Below are positions 1 to 9,800 of a stretch of DNA of 14,623 nt, one piece after another; the stretch's first letter is position 1; every line of letters begins with the position of its first letter. The translations under genes and the position numbers were made by a program. This DNA is from Tieghemiomyces parasiticus (Eukaryota; Kickxellomycota; Dimargaritomycetes; Dimargaritales; Dimargaritaceae): contig JANBPT010001097.1 in NCBI GenBank assembly GCA_027575765.1, positions 1 through 14,623 on the forward strand, given 5' to 3'. A model generated the notes under the pieces. That model searched no databases and was not told the DNA's origin. It was given only the letters and a program-made list of their open reading frames with translations.

Positions 1-1037
1 CACGGCAATGAGGTCGGTCCTCCGCGACTATTTTGGTCAGCAGAGAAGAACGACTGCTAGATACAATGCCGTTTGGGGCACGGCCCAGCTTAAATACGCT
101 ACGACTACCAATTGAGAACCGCTACCGGCCTGAAGCAAGGGCTCAACTGGGTCATAGTTGGCATTTCGCTGAAGGTAAAGGGCCCGTTTAAAGGTCAGAG
201 CGTCGGGTTTTCCAGCGAGCCGTATGCCAATGCGCTATTGAGCCACTAATCGTCCCTCCCCCTGGTCCATGCCAGCACCCGCGGCTGGCTGGGCTGGGGC
301 GCATGAAACTGGATAACGCATGACTGAGCCAGTGAGGGAAAAGTTCAGAATGGAAGATACCATCTTGTGGCCCCACACCACGGTTACTTCCATAATGGCT
401 TCTATCAAAAAAAACCATCGGCCTGCAGCCGGACAAGGGAATGTAGGCCCTCGCCTCCTCATTTTGACGGCCTAGCTACAACTGTCTAGCCAGCATCAGT
501 ACCCCACGCTGACACTGCCTACGGCCACATACAAGCCCACTAAATCCCCACTAGCACTGCAGTTTGAACTGGATCCACCAGCCCTCCTCGCCGTACATCG
601 GCAGCGGAAGCCTTGTGTTTCATGTAGCAGCCAGAGGAGGCACTTTCGCGTTGCCAGCGAAAGAACAGCCCAAGATGCAGCCCACAGGCCCCTTGCTGAA
701 CAATGGCAGTAGGGTCTAACTCGCCGTCATTAATCCATGCCGCTTGGCCTACATCTTGGTGCGTCGTTACCCTAGCTCACCTACGCAGCACGGCGGCTGC
801 CGGGCCAGATGAATCCAGTCGTCACCCCCTGCCTAACCGGAAACCAGCCAGACTCCGAGTATCAGTCCCTACCAAACTTCTGTTGCTATCACCGCCGAAT
901 GAGCCGGCCCGTTTACCCTTCTATTCCAACAACTTGGCCAATGAAGAGATAATGGGGCATCTCGCACGCGACCACTGCCCTTCCAACTACACCGAACCCA
1001 GTGCCCTAACCCTTGCCCGCGAATTGGACACCAATGC
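1..1037. other. Gene-less stretch, nothing recognised
   Basis: Mixed sequence of roughly balanced base composition. The only simple-sequence feature is an A8 run at 407-414. The longest open frame, on the + strand at 703-1134 (143 codons, entering the GA tract at its end), has no recognisable domain, signal peptide or membrane segment. No tRNA-like fold, repeat or inverted repeat stood out on either strand. Confidence 0.6.
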
Positions 1038-1062
1038 GAGAGAGCAAGAGAGAGAGGGGAGA
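1038..1062 (+). repeat. GA-rich purine tract
   Basis: Twenty-five bases that are all purine except C1045, mostly GA dinucleotide steps and ending in a G4. It reads as an imperfect (GA)n microsatellite. It is the first of several GA or purine tracts on this strand (see 8791-8817, 9617-9637, 13626-13646 and 14096-14112). No function can be assigned. Confidence 0.75.
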
Positions 1063-1380
1063 CGGTGGGTCGCTCAGGTAGTGGAAAGGATGGTTTCGAG
1101 ATGTCAATCCGAACGGACACGCGACAGTGGCTGAAACGCGCCGCTCCACTGAAAACATTGATGGGTCACGATGCATTTCGTCAGCGGCGGCGTCGGCTAA
1201 CGTCGATGCCTGACAACTGCTAGTACTATTGCCGGCTCGATTGCCTGTCGAGCGTCATCTGCCCCCCCTAATAATTGTGACTAGTTACAGTCCGTCGAAT
1301 AAACCTGGTGACTTGAGGGCACGGCTGCCTACTATCCGCCAAGGGTAGCTATTTCTTCCTTCAGGCAGTTAGTCATCCGA

Positions 1381-1408
1381 CCCCTCCTCCACCTCTACCT
1401 TTTTTCCC
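1381..1408 (+). repeat. Polypyrimidine tract
   Basis: Twenty-eight bases, all pyrimidine except A1391 and A1397, running from C-rich to T-rich. Tracts like this occur before eukaryotic splice acceptors. The tract is followed by CAT rather than a nearby CAG or TAG, and no exon is seen downstream, so no splice role is claimed. Confidence 0.65.
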
Positions 1409-1459
1409 ATGTTCTTAAGAACTGTGCTCATCGGAACAAGCCACATACGTATTCGTACA

Positions 1460-1479
1460 CCCCTTCTCCCCCCTCCTTT
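1460..1479 (+). repeat. Pure pyrimidine tract
   Basis: Twenty consecutive pyrimidines, C-rich, ending before A1480. Together with 1381-1408 it makes this 100-base stretch strongly pyrimidine-rich on the + strand. No associated gene is visible. Confidence 0.65.
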
Positions 1480-2904
1480 ACTCAGCATCGATGATCTCAC
1501 GTCGCAGAAAGTCTAACCGGCATGGGCCTGGCGACCTTTCCAAGTTTCTGATTTTTTTAGACCCATATACGGCCCCCAATGAGGCTTACTACTGTCGCCC
1601 TTCCCAATTCAAGTAACTTACGCAAGACTAGAAATCCAGGGTTTGAGTCCCTATTTGGATATGACCTGGAAATATCGACATGTAACCAAAACGAGGGAGG
1701 GAGGGGGGCAGGAGTATGTATTGCCCCGCAACATGACTTGGGATTCAGGGATGACACTTCCTTCACTCCTCCCCCCTGAATGTTCCGGAATAGAACGGAT
1801 CACTACGTTGCAGTTGGTGTGGCAGCGGAGATTGAAAGAGGTTGAACCAGTAGCCCTTTGCGTAGGAGGTTTGAGGCCATAGGGGGGGGTATGTTACGTT
1901 ATAATCGACTTGTGGATACAGGTGACGAATATAATATTGAGGGATAGTTCTCCGCGCTATAAAGCCAGAGCTTCGACTACCAGTCGCTTGACTAATTACG
2001 TACGTTAGGCGTCGATCAGCTAACTTTAACGGAAGCGTATCGGCGATACTGCCCTCACGGAACCCGTTGATCGTGTCGGATCCGACATGTGTACGCTATC
2101 GGTACGATTAGAAATGTAAAGCACCTATAGCGGTCTAGTACTTGATCCCCCAGCCTGCTACTGCGGTACGCGCTTGAGCTAGGTCGTCGGTGGTGGCCCT
2201 TACTATCTATTCGGGGCATGCAGGTATGTCTTAGATAAATCACTTGTTTGGTCCTTCGTTTTGCTTATGAGCAAGTTAGATCGAATGCCCCCCATCCTTC
2301 CCGCTTAACCACCGTTAGGATCACCACGTTGGACGGATTTGGGCCTTCTAAAATCACCTTTGGGAGCTAGAGTGGTAGCCTGTTGGTAATAAGGTATTCG
2401 ATTATGAGCGGGTCATCACCATGCCCTCGTATCCTCGTTTCAGGGAGGTGAGAGGCCCAACCAGTTCCACCAGCGTCGCTAGGCCGAGCCGGTAGTTTCG
2501 ATTATACCCCTATCAGCGTCATCATTTCCACACTCTTCCAAGTCGCCGTCATGCACGGTATCAGTAGAATTACATTGGAACCTCTCCCCTTAGTCCTGTA
2601 TCCCACACCGCACAATGGTGGCCAATGTGCCAGAGGTACTGGAGTTTTGCCGAAGCGTGAGTTAAACCCTCCCCCATCGTTATCGTGGAAACTTGCGGTG
2701 ATTGGTTGCCGATTACCCCTATCAATACTACGCTCATCTGGCTTATACTAAGTCTCATCGGCATAATCGGAATCAGCCACGATGGCCCGATCGTTGGCTA
2801 AGCAATACGACAGCTCTCTTCCACGATCGAGCTATAAAGATGGTTCTAGGTTGGGTACGGGTGGAGGTAGGATCACAACAGCCGTGTCATTATAGGTATT
2901 AGCT

Positions 2905-2955
2905 GATGCGTTTTTTTAAAGCAATAAACTATATTCTTGAAATAAATTTAGAGGA
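2905..2955. other. AT-rich patch with two AATAAA hexamers
   Basis: A short A+T-rich island in balanced sequence. It contains T7 at 2911-2917 and AATAAA at 2923-2928 and again at 2941-2946. AATAAA is the animal-type polyadenylation hexamer, but it is expected by chance in AT-rich DNA. No gene ends here in any frame I can support, so the match is only descriptive. Confidence 0.5.
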
Positions 2956-4375
2956 CTCTCATAAGATGATCCGAAGCCTGGCGAGCAGAACCGGGTAAAA
3001 TGGCTAATAGTACCCTCCCCCACACTCGAAAGATACTGGACACCCAATGGCGATCAACAAGAAGATTTTTTATCTCGAAATTAGTTGGCGGACGTGGTTC
3101 CATCCTTGAACAATCTATCTGTTACGATCAAAAGCCATTTCTCCAAATTGTGTCGCCATTAGAGCTCGGCAACCGTCGAGACCAATCACCAAAACACAAC
3201 CTACTTGATGCGCCGTGGTGTGCTACGTCGATGGTTGAAGCAACGGACGCTTAGGCCGTCGATGCATAGAGTCCTAACGGGCAGCCATATTCTACCATAC
3301 ATTCACTAATTGCATCCAGCCCGGTGTTGCTTTTTCTTCGTAATCAACTCAAGTCATCAGAAACGCTCAACGCAACCGACCAACCTCCTCCCCTGGCCTC
3401 TCTAGCACCCCCTTCATGCCTATTTTTTTCCTTTATTGTCCTAGGTAGCCCTCACCTGGGCCCCCATGGTTACTCAATCCGCGTCCCTCCTTCTAAGTAG
3501 TCCTTACATGCCGCCCTCCTTTCTCACCCCACCCACCCTCTCTGCCCACCAAATAGGGGCCATGTTCACCCTCCTCGCCTCATTATAGTACCTCCGATTT
3601 CGCGAGCCTCCTCCCCCTGCTCAATCCACATCGGGATTCAGGGGCCGACCGGAATGGAGCTAGAGCCAACGGCCCAATAACCCTGCTAGCGTCGGCCGAC
3701 GCCTTCCAAATATGAAGGTAACAGCACTACTGGCGGAGGAACTGCTTCCAGGCCAATTGCCCGTTCTTGACCTCTACCTACGGAAGGCGCCACAGGTTTG
3801 CTCAAAGGTGAGGTTGATCTGGGGCTTCCAAGTTGTTTACTTACCGCTCGCCCGGCTTACACCCAGCTGTTCTACGGAATCAACAAGGAGAGCCCACCTT
3901 GCTTGATCAGGAACCGGTGATGAGCAGGGCCAGCATCGCCGCGGACAAATCAAATCTAGTTTCCCTCCCCCTTCTTAACCGCCAAACTGCGCTCTGACCT
4001 TGTTGACTTTCCATGTCGGGCCCACGGACCTTGAGCCCTACTACACAGTGATCTATAGAGTCCGCCCTACGACTCTATCGCCACCGACTGTGGCCGGGGC
4101 GGAGGGGGCTATCGCGACTGTCTTGGTCTCTCCCTATTTCTCACAATGCCTGTTAAACCTACCTGTCCAATGGTCTCGCAACACTTTCCCGCCGGATTAC
4201 AATGCTATCGGCTCGATTCGCCACCCTACATTCCATTGGCGTGAGTATCGACTCCTCCCACTTGTGCGCATTCTCTGGCAGCCCCTGGCTTGGTTTGGCA
4301 CCACTTCATTTTTCGATCCTACTCTACCCGACCATCGAGTCGGTCGCAGTCCCCCGAACGCCCCTTTAACCAGTG
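2956..4375. other. Gene-less stretch containing a pyrimidine-rich domain
   Basis: The part before 3361 is balanced mixed sequence with an unrecognised 84-codon frame at 3000-3254 (+). From 3361 to 3600 the + strand is about 70% pyrimidine, counted by eye, with T7 at 3423-3429 and many C4-C5 runs. A 179-codon frame at 4000-4539 (+) starts at TTG and looks like a by-product of the C/T-rich composition, rich in Pro, Leu and Ser and without a recognisable motif. Confidence 0.6.
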
Positions 4376-4407
4376 CTTCTCTCCCTCTCTCTATTTCTTT
4401 TTTTTTC
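4376..4407 (+). repeat. CT/T polypyrimidine tract
   Basis: Thirty-two bases, all pyrimidine except A4393. The first half is CT-rich and the second half includes T9 at 4398-4406. This is low-complexity sequence of a kind common in eukaryotic intergenic DNA. No gene is assigned on either side. Confidence 0.75.
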
Positions 4408-4935
4408 GTTGCATACTTACTCTTCCAAGATGTAATCCTCGCCATCCACACTAGGTTACTAATTATGTTCGCCAAGCACCCTCGATGGGCGGAGGAAGAA
4501 GTGAGGGACATAATATTCACTCCGTTCCCCTGCCGTTGAGCTGACCTCACCATCTTGTATTACCATTCACCGCGCTAGCAAACCTTAGCATTAATCTTTG
4601 GCTGTTAGGCTGTACCTCCTCCGAGGCTTGCAGGCCATCCAGAACTTTCCCGTCGGCATCCAGCCTCGGTCCCTCGGTACTTTGAAGTCGCATTTTTTTG
4701 TTGGCAATATTTTGCGTCGGCGAAGTGATTCACTTGGAGAGTCCGCACCCCTCCCTCCTGATTTCAAGCGGGAGAAGGGTTAGTGCGTGTCCGTGGGTCA
4801 AGGGTCTCCGCATCAACCGGTGCCAAGTGATTCTGGGGGGGAGGGATCGCCATAAAGGGGCTAAACGGGGTGCCGTCAAAATGATTCCATCGTCCTTAGA
4901 CCTGTACCAAGGCCTGAAGTCGTAACGTCATCCCG

Positions 4936-4960
4936 TTTCTCTTCTTTTTTTTCCACCCTC
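4936..4960 (+). repeat. T-rich polypyrimidine tract
   Basis: Nineteen consecutive pyrimidines (4936-4954) including T8 at 4945-4952, then one A and five more pyrimidines. It does not follow a GC-rich hairpin, so it is not read as an intrinsic terminator. Confidence 0.65.
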
Positions 4961-5984
4961 GATGTTGCAACAAGCCATGGTCCCTGGCCATCTGATAACC
5001 AAGAAAGTGCCTTGCTGAGCTGACTACTCCCCATAACTCCATGTCACCCCCCCCGCCACCACCCTAATCTACTGACTGTTGTAGATTTCGTTTTGGGGAT
5101 CTTGGTTCGTCCTCTTCGCCTGCCCTCCTCCCGTCCATTAGTATTCCGTTGAGGTTATAGTAAAGGGGGAACCCCAGGATCGATTTAAATTCCGACGGGG
5201 TAGTGTCTCGACAGCTATCGAGGCACTCTATACCATATCGTCTCGGTATCCCAACTAAACCTTCGAGGTCCGGATTACATATGAGGATAACGGAGAATCC
5301 GCCCGACTCGTTTCAGATCCAACTGCCCAGTCGTGCCTGCATACCGCTCAATATCTAGTACACTTCACTGACTGGGACGTTTGAGCTAAGCTTTTGAAAC
5401 GTAGATACCCGACAGCGTGCCCAAGCGCCGCATCGTACTTCAATGTAGAGTGACCGCCCACGCTGCCTCGTTGGACCCAAGTGTAGCATGAATACCGGAC
5501 GCGTGGCGCAAGGCCAACGTCACGAATATTGAATACCTGAGTCCATGACCAAAAAAGAAAAAAATGCATAATCGGCGGAACTGATACGTTCAGTTTCGCT
5601 TGCCTAATGTCTCGCATTGTGTCACACTACGCTCCTTATCTATTCCGCGGTAACTGTGTCGTTTACATTGAATGCCTCCTACTTCGTATGGCACTAGCCG
5701 CTGCCACCCCCTTCCCCTAGTTCCTCCAACCGAGAACCAGCTTGCAGGGCGGGGACCACTGGCATTGCAGCCAGGGCTGTACGACGATAGAATTTGTCGC
5801 AAACAATCCGACTCCTCCACACACATCTAGCCCTTTCCGTATGCCCGACCATAATGATCGTTGTGTGGCTGGTGTGCCTGTCAATACACTTGTCTCTACG
5901 CCAACCTGTACATTAAGAATTGCCCACTATGCGACCCGGTGGTAACAGATGCATAGCGGACGGGTCAGACGGACGTCGGTTGGG
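4961..5984. other. Gene-less stretch with one hairpin
   Basis: Mixed sequence with C8 at 5047-5054 and an A-rich patch near 5548-5564. Open frames are at most 89 codons and unrecognised. The hairpin at 5202-5227 is the only local structure that stood out. Confidence 0.55.
5202..5227. other. Short hairpin, 10-bp stem
   Basis: Arms 5202-5211 and 5218-5227 pair over ten positions (nine Watson-Crick and one G-T wobble), with the six-base loop CAGCTA. No T tract follows, so it does not look like an intrinsic terminator, and no gene flanks it. A hairpin of this quality is only mildly unexpected in 14.6 kb, so it may be accidental. Confidence 0.4.
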
Positions 5985-6019
5985 ATGTGTGTATGTGCAT
6001 GTGTATATGTGCGTGTGTG
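5985..6019. repeat. Degenerate GT microsatellite with perfect purine/pyrimidine alternation
   Basis: Thirty-five bases in which every odd position is a purine and every even position a pyrimidine. Most steps are GT, with AT, GC and AT substitutions that keep the alternation. The tract ends where G6019 is followed by G6020. A run this long has a chance of about one in a million in random sequence of this length. It is best read as an ageing (GT)n/(CA)n microsatellite. Alternating tracts of this kind can adopt left-handed Z-DNA, which is family knowledge and not shown here. Confidence 0.85.
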
Positions 6020-7007
6020 GGTGACACTTTCTGGACCGGGTATTGGTGTACCGAATAGCCTCCGGCATTGGTGCTGGTTAGTCTTCCTCGTCTACGCCGG
6101 GTAAGCTGTGGAGCTGGGGGAACGAAAAAGGGTGTCGATGGATTATTAGACCTCGGGGTCGTGACTCTTGTTAAACGTTCCTATCGAGGCCAAGTTCTCA
6201 TATCCTTCCCCCCTCCTCCTCTATGCCACATAGTGCCGGTACCTAAACGTGTGTACAGTGAAAACGCAACCTGTACCCTTAGGACACTATTGGTGCTCGG
6301 AATCACCGTAACTTTGACGTCGTTTCATTACGAGGGTGGTTCCCTTGTCCCTCCTCCTGGCTTCATAAATAACTACAAACCTTTCGCCCCCTATTATGAC
6401 CGCTCCCCTGATCTGAATCCCTTCTCTACCAGCCCTAGCGTAATCCAGCATCTTCGTCAGCGCCCTTGAGCTGAAACATCAATGATTCTTATTTTTGTTA
6501 TTTCGTTTTGGGTATGCGCGTCGCTTGGTCGAAACGTGCTCAACTGAAACCCCAAGCGCACCTTGGAGACAACAAGGTATACAGTGTGGCGGTCCAAAGA
6601 AATATATACTATAAAACCCCGGTGTAGACCCGACGCGCCGAGCTGTTGGCTTTGGCTCCCCCGCCAAATTACGACCCTCGCCCCCAGCCGACCTGATAGA
6701 AGCGAGCTCCGCGAGGTATATACTTTTTTTTGGTCGCTGTTGGAGAGGGGTCACCGTGGTAACTGTAGGTTCCAGCCGTTAGTTGTCGTGGCACCCACAC
6801 CTGGTTATTCTCAAATGTCAATCCATACTATGAGCACCCCCTTACTACACTCGCACTGAGCCCCGGTTCATCCCGCAGGCAGCTCACTACCACGGCAAGC
6901 CCATAACACCACCACTACGTTCATGCTGGTGTTACTAAAAATATCACACCGGTCCATCCCGGACAGGGTCAACCGTTGGTGGAAATTGCCTAGGGGTCAA
7001 GCCACCG
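6020..7007. other. Gene-less stretch, nothing recognised
   Basis: Balanced sequence with T8 at 6724-6731 and short TATA-like strings near 6602-6614 and 6716-6722. The 133-codon frame at 6068-6469 (+) contains a six-residue string, SPDLNP, also known from Tc1/mariner transposases, but nothing else from that family is seen. The string is treated as coincidence. Confidence 0.55.
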
Positions 7008-7256
7008 ATTATTATTTTAAAAAAATTTTATTACTTTGTTCTCCATTCAGGCTTGGTCTTTGCTGTTCGAAAAAGGTTTATCTACCCCCCCTCCCAATAG
7101 CCCCTTTTTATGTGGCCTTATTTTGTGTTGTTGATTTCGTTACCAACCACCTCTACTCATTGCCTTCACTTTTTTATTTTGGTTACTTTTAGTTGGATAG
7201 GGGGACAGTGGGGGTGCCTGTAAGTTGGTCATTATATATAAAAAAGAAAAATAATT
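7008..7256. other. AT-rich segment bounded by two A/T blocks
   Basis: It begins with 26 consecutive A/T bases (7008-7033) and ends with 26 bases that are A/T except for G7246 (7231-7256). The DNA between is T-rich on the + strand with a C7 at 7085-7091. The second block contains a good TATA-box string at 7235-7243, and the longest open frame of the window starts shortly afterwards at 7268. That frame begins with TTG and lacks recognisable content, so a promoter is not claimed. It may be an AT-rich spacer. Confidence 0.5.
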
Positions 7257-7887
7257 GACCTCACCATTTGTGGGCACTCTACTCCCTTATTTCCGTACCT
7301 CGACCAACCGATGTACGCTGCTGCCTTATCCTACCGGTTCGCAGCTTCAAAAAAGACCGGGTCAGGGTCCACGTCGTCCCTCTATCCAAGCAATGCATAT
7401 TTGAACCAATATCAGGCCTAAGACGAGAAGTCATTTTGGTCACCAGAGATACGTCGGCAAAGGAGGGGTTGGGGGTCCCCACCCAGTGCCCTGCCGGACC
7501 CCGACCAAGTATATCATCTGTAGGAAATGGGAGACCTTGCTTGCCGCAGGGGGGGGAGGGGGTTGCCGTTTCACACCCTCGACTGCCACCACCCTCATCT
7601 TCACCTTGCAATTCTAGAGCCGTGCAGTCCCTGGCGATCCAACCAGATGTCAATACCCCAGCTCAAGGCAGCCCACTCACCCCACTATCTTCAACTGCAA
7701 CACCGCCCCTTCCACTAATGACAAGTCAGGATCGCCTTTTGAGTCGGTTTGTTGGGGCACGTCAAATAACTAAGAGGATACGGCGCTTGATAGGCGGACT
7801 GTCAAAAACAATGAGGTCTCACCTCAGTCGCTCACTCTCAACTCGCTAGCACCTTGTACGAAGAGAGAATGCTAGAATCAGCTGCGA

Positions 7888-7897
7888 CCCCCCCCCC
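7888..7897 (+). repeat. C10 homopolymer
   Basis: Ten consecutive C, one of three C10 runs in the window (also 13250-13259 and 14305-14314). G/C runs of this length are rare by chance. Their lengths should be treated with caution if the sequence comes from error-prone reads. Confidence 0.8.
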
Positions 7898-8072
7898 TCG
7901 ATCATTAGTCAGAAATATGTTGACTTGGACGATATCCATCACCGGCAGAGGTGCCAAGTTTGGTAGGTTTGGGTGTACCTCAGGGTTTCAGGAGCGGGGA
8001 TTCCCGTTAAGTCCCAACGCCATTCGAATTCCCAAGCCCTGTCATCAATTACTCCCTTTGAGTGTTCCCGGT

Positions 8073-8081
8073 GGGGGGGGG
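8073..8081 (+). repeat. G9 homopolymer
   Basis: Nine consecutive G about 180 bases after the C10 run at 7888. The longest G run in the window. No G-quadruplex motif (four nearby G runs) is completed around it. Confidence 0.8.
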
Positions 8082-8400
8082 TCAGTTGGCCCACCCTGGT
8101 AGGGTGTGAGTGTCGGTTTATTCGTTAACAACCGACTATGACCAGAGACTAAGGATACCCGGGTTACTTGCGTGTGCCTGTTGGATGAGGTAGGGGAGTA
8201 GAGGCGTGGCAGACCTTCGTTTTTCAACACCCCCAACGGTATGGGCAGATCAAACAGGTACATTACCCATAATTTCGGCGACAGCAAAACCCAACCTGCT
8301 CATCGGTTGAGGCCAGGCCAGCCACGCCTAAGTATCATTGGCCTATGTGTAAATATCAACCAACCGTTCTTAGGCACCTGCTTCATTCCATTACTTAGAC

Positions 8401-8520
8401 GATGTTGCTTCCCCCCTCCCCGCAGCACCCACCCACCCCTTTCCACTTTGCCTCCTGGTTCCTCGCACGTACCATCATATCGTCTACTCTCCTGTCCAAC
8501 TCTTTACCCCTGCAACACTG
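8401..8520 (+). other. Pyrimidine-rich domain
   Basis: About 73% pyrimidine on the + strand, counted by eye, with C6 and many CCT/CCA strings. The strand bias reverses within about 300 bases (see 8761-9020). The 121-codon frame through here is Pro/Ser/Leu-rich as expected from composition and is not taken as a gene. Confidence 0.55.
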
Positions 8521-8760
8521 CTTCCCCTTATTGTGCCTTTCCGCTCAGCTCCTACCATTTTTCAGACCGGGTCCGAACTGAAGGCCAAAGCGGTGGGAAG
8601 AGATGAAAACGAGGCTTAGTGGCAGTCTACACAACCAAGCATTCACATTGAGAAAGGCCATGCAAGGAATCAGAGGTAGGACTGAATTACATGTGAACCA
8701 ACACTGTCTCGTTTGCGGTGCCAGCGATGCAAATACGGGCAGGTGCGTGGTGCCGTGGAA
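8521..8760. other. Transition between strand-biased domains
   Basis: Balanced sequence between the pyrimidine-rich 8401-8520 and the purine-rich 8761-9020. Only short unrecognised open frames occur. No palindrome or repeat marks the switch. Confidence 0.45.
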
Positions 8761-9020
8761 GTCGAAAATGGACAATGTGCGAAGGTAGGCGGAGAGAGCG
8801 AGAGGGGGGAAGGGGGGTGCATTTAGAAATCCCAAACTTGGTGAGTAAGTGTAGCAACTGGTACACCAGGCCTTTTCCTCCCCCAGGTGTGGCGGGCGTA
8901 GGTGGAGGCTCTCTCTCTCAAACTCTTGCTTGACCGCTTGTGGCGAGGAGAGAGGGAGCGAGCGCCCAAGACCGCTGTACGGGAGGTGTAGGCGGGCGGG
9001 CGAGGTGGGGGATAAGCCAC
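8761..9020 (+). other. Purine-rich domain with GA/G tracts
   Basis: The first 60 bases are 80% purine and 8941-9000 about 72%. The segment includes 8791-8817, which is all purine except C8799, and GGGCGGGCG at 8993-9001. A CT-rich tract at 8909-8922 briefly interrupts the bias. Several overlapping minus-strand frames (up to 165 codons at 8545-9042) come from the low stop-codon content of the C/T-rich complement and have no recognisable features. Confidence 0.55.
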
Positions 9021-9300
9021 AGGGAATAGCGGCTGCTTGCATCAGAACTCCGAGCGGGGCGGGGTACTGCGCTGATAAGGCCCGCTTTGGACCACCTCCA
9101 AGGTGGTAACTAGGGTTGATACTACTTCGTTTGCACCCGCCTTATGTAATGTCCATCACCGTAATAGGTTTACAGGCCGCATTCTGTGCACTGACTTCAG
9201 TAGCTGTACAATTAACTGGTGCAGTTGAGCGCGTTATTATTTTATTTTTTAGCGGCAGTGCCCTACAGCTTCGGCGTTAGGCACCCCGGGAGAGAGGTAT
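9021..9300. other. Gene-less stretch, nothing recognised
   Basis: Balanced sequence. It has a 7-bp hairpin with a 3-base loop at 9091-9107 and an AT patch near 9235-9251. Both are expected by chance. Confidence 0.5.
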
Positions 9301-9800
9301 GTCTATAAAGTGAGATGGAGTGGGGATGCAATGCCGCGGTGTAGTGATTGAGATTCGAGAAGGTAGACATTGCCTGAGGGAGGGGAAACAGCATATGGGC
9401 CAAGGCAGGGCAGGGCGGACATGAAGGTTTCCCGCCGCTGGCTCCTGAAGTCCGCCAGGGGCTCAATGGGTAATGAAAAAAAGAAGCAAAGAAAATGCCT
9501 AGAAGGTGGCTTGGGGTATATCCGACACGGGACAAACAGTGCCACGGCGGTGAAGACGGTCGGCGATAGCGGAAAGTGATTAAGTGTCGGAATGTGTGTA
9601 GTTGGCGAGAGGGCTTGAGGGAGAGAAGGGGAAGGGGCTGTACGGATTCCGTGCCACGGAATAAAGGGGAGGTGGTTCGCCTCGGGTAACGCCGAAGGTG
9701 AGTTTTGCATGGTGAATTGGTGAGACGAACGGTGAATGAATGGTGGTGGTAGCCGATAACAATTTGCTAATGAAATGAAGTGGAGTGGGGTTGGGCAGAG
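9301..9800 (+). other. Long purine-rich domain
   Basis: About two thirds purine on the + strand over 500 bases, counted line by line. It includes A7 at 9476-9482, a 21-base pure purine tract at 9617-9637 and a short TGG repeat at 9741-9750. The 135-codon minus-strand frame at 9303-9710 is Pro/Ser/Leu-rich in the way this composition predicts and is not taken as coding. Confidence 0.55.

Larger units (their letters stand above)
1063..2904. other. Gene-less stretch with two pyrimidine tracts
   Basis: It holds C7 at 1262-1268, pyrimidine tracts at 1381-1408 and 1460-1479, T7 at 1552-1558 and G8 at 1882-1889. The segment 1900-2900 is featureless mixed sequence. Open frames here are at most about 80 codons and unrecognised. 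A stem-loop resembling a tRNA T-arm lies at 1638-1652, but no tRNA can be built around it. Confidence 0.6.
7257..8400. other. Gene-less stretch with long C and G runs
   Basis: It contains the 193-codon + frame at 7268-7849, the longest of the window. Its conceptual product is rich in Ser, Pro, Arg and Leu, has no recognisable domain, has no in-frame ATG until near its end, and is within chance length. Low-complexity features are G8 at 7549-7556, C10 at 7888-7897 and G9 at 8073-8081. No other structure was seen. Confidence 0.55.

Noticed and set aside
1579..1660. Possible tRNA gene
   Set aside because: Only a T-arm-like element is present. There is no A box, D-arm, anticodon arm or pairing acceptor ends.
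2775..2787. Thirteen-base string repeated at 13472-13484
   Set aside because: One or two exact 13-base matches are expected by chance in a window this long. The flanking bases are unrelated.
2923..2946. Two AATAAA polyadenylation hexamers
   Set aside because: They lie in an AT-rich patch where the hexamer is expected by chance, and no transcript or coding end can be placed upstream.
4000..4539. 179-codon + frame with hydrophobic stretches
   Set aside because: It starts with TTG, runs through a CT/T tract that by itself encodes Leu/Ser/Phe, and resembles no family. A 118-codon frame is open on the opposite strand.
4945..4952. T8 as an intrinsic terminator
   Set aside because: No GC-rich hairpin immediately precedes it, and the window does not look prokaryotic.
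6404..6421. SPDLNP string as in Tc1/mariner transposases
   Set aside because: Six residues only. No upstream catalytic-domain residues, no downstream family pattern and no terminal inverted repeats were seen. One such match among many short frames is expected occasionally.
7268..7849. Longest open frame, 193 codons, + strand
   Set aside because: It starts with TTG, has no recognisable domain and has no in-frame ATG until near its end. Its length is within the chance range for 14.6 kb searched in six frames.
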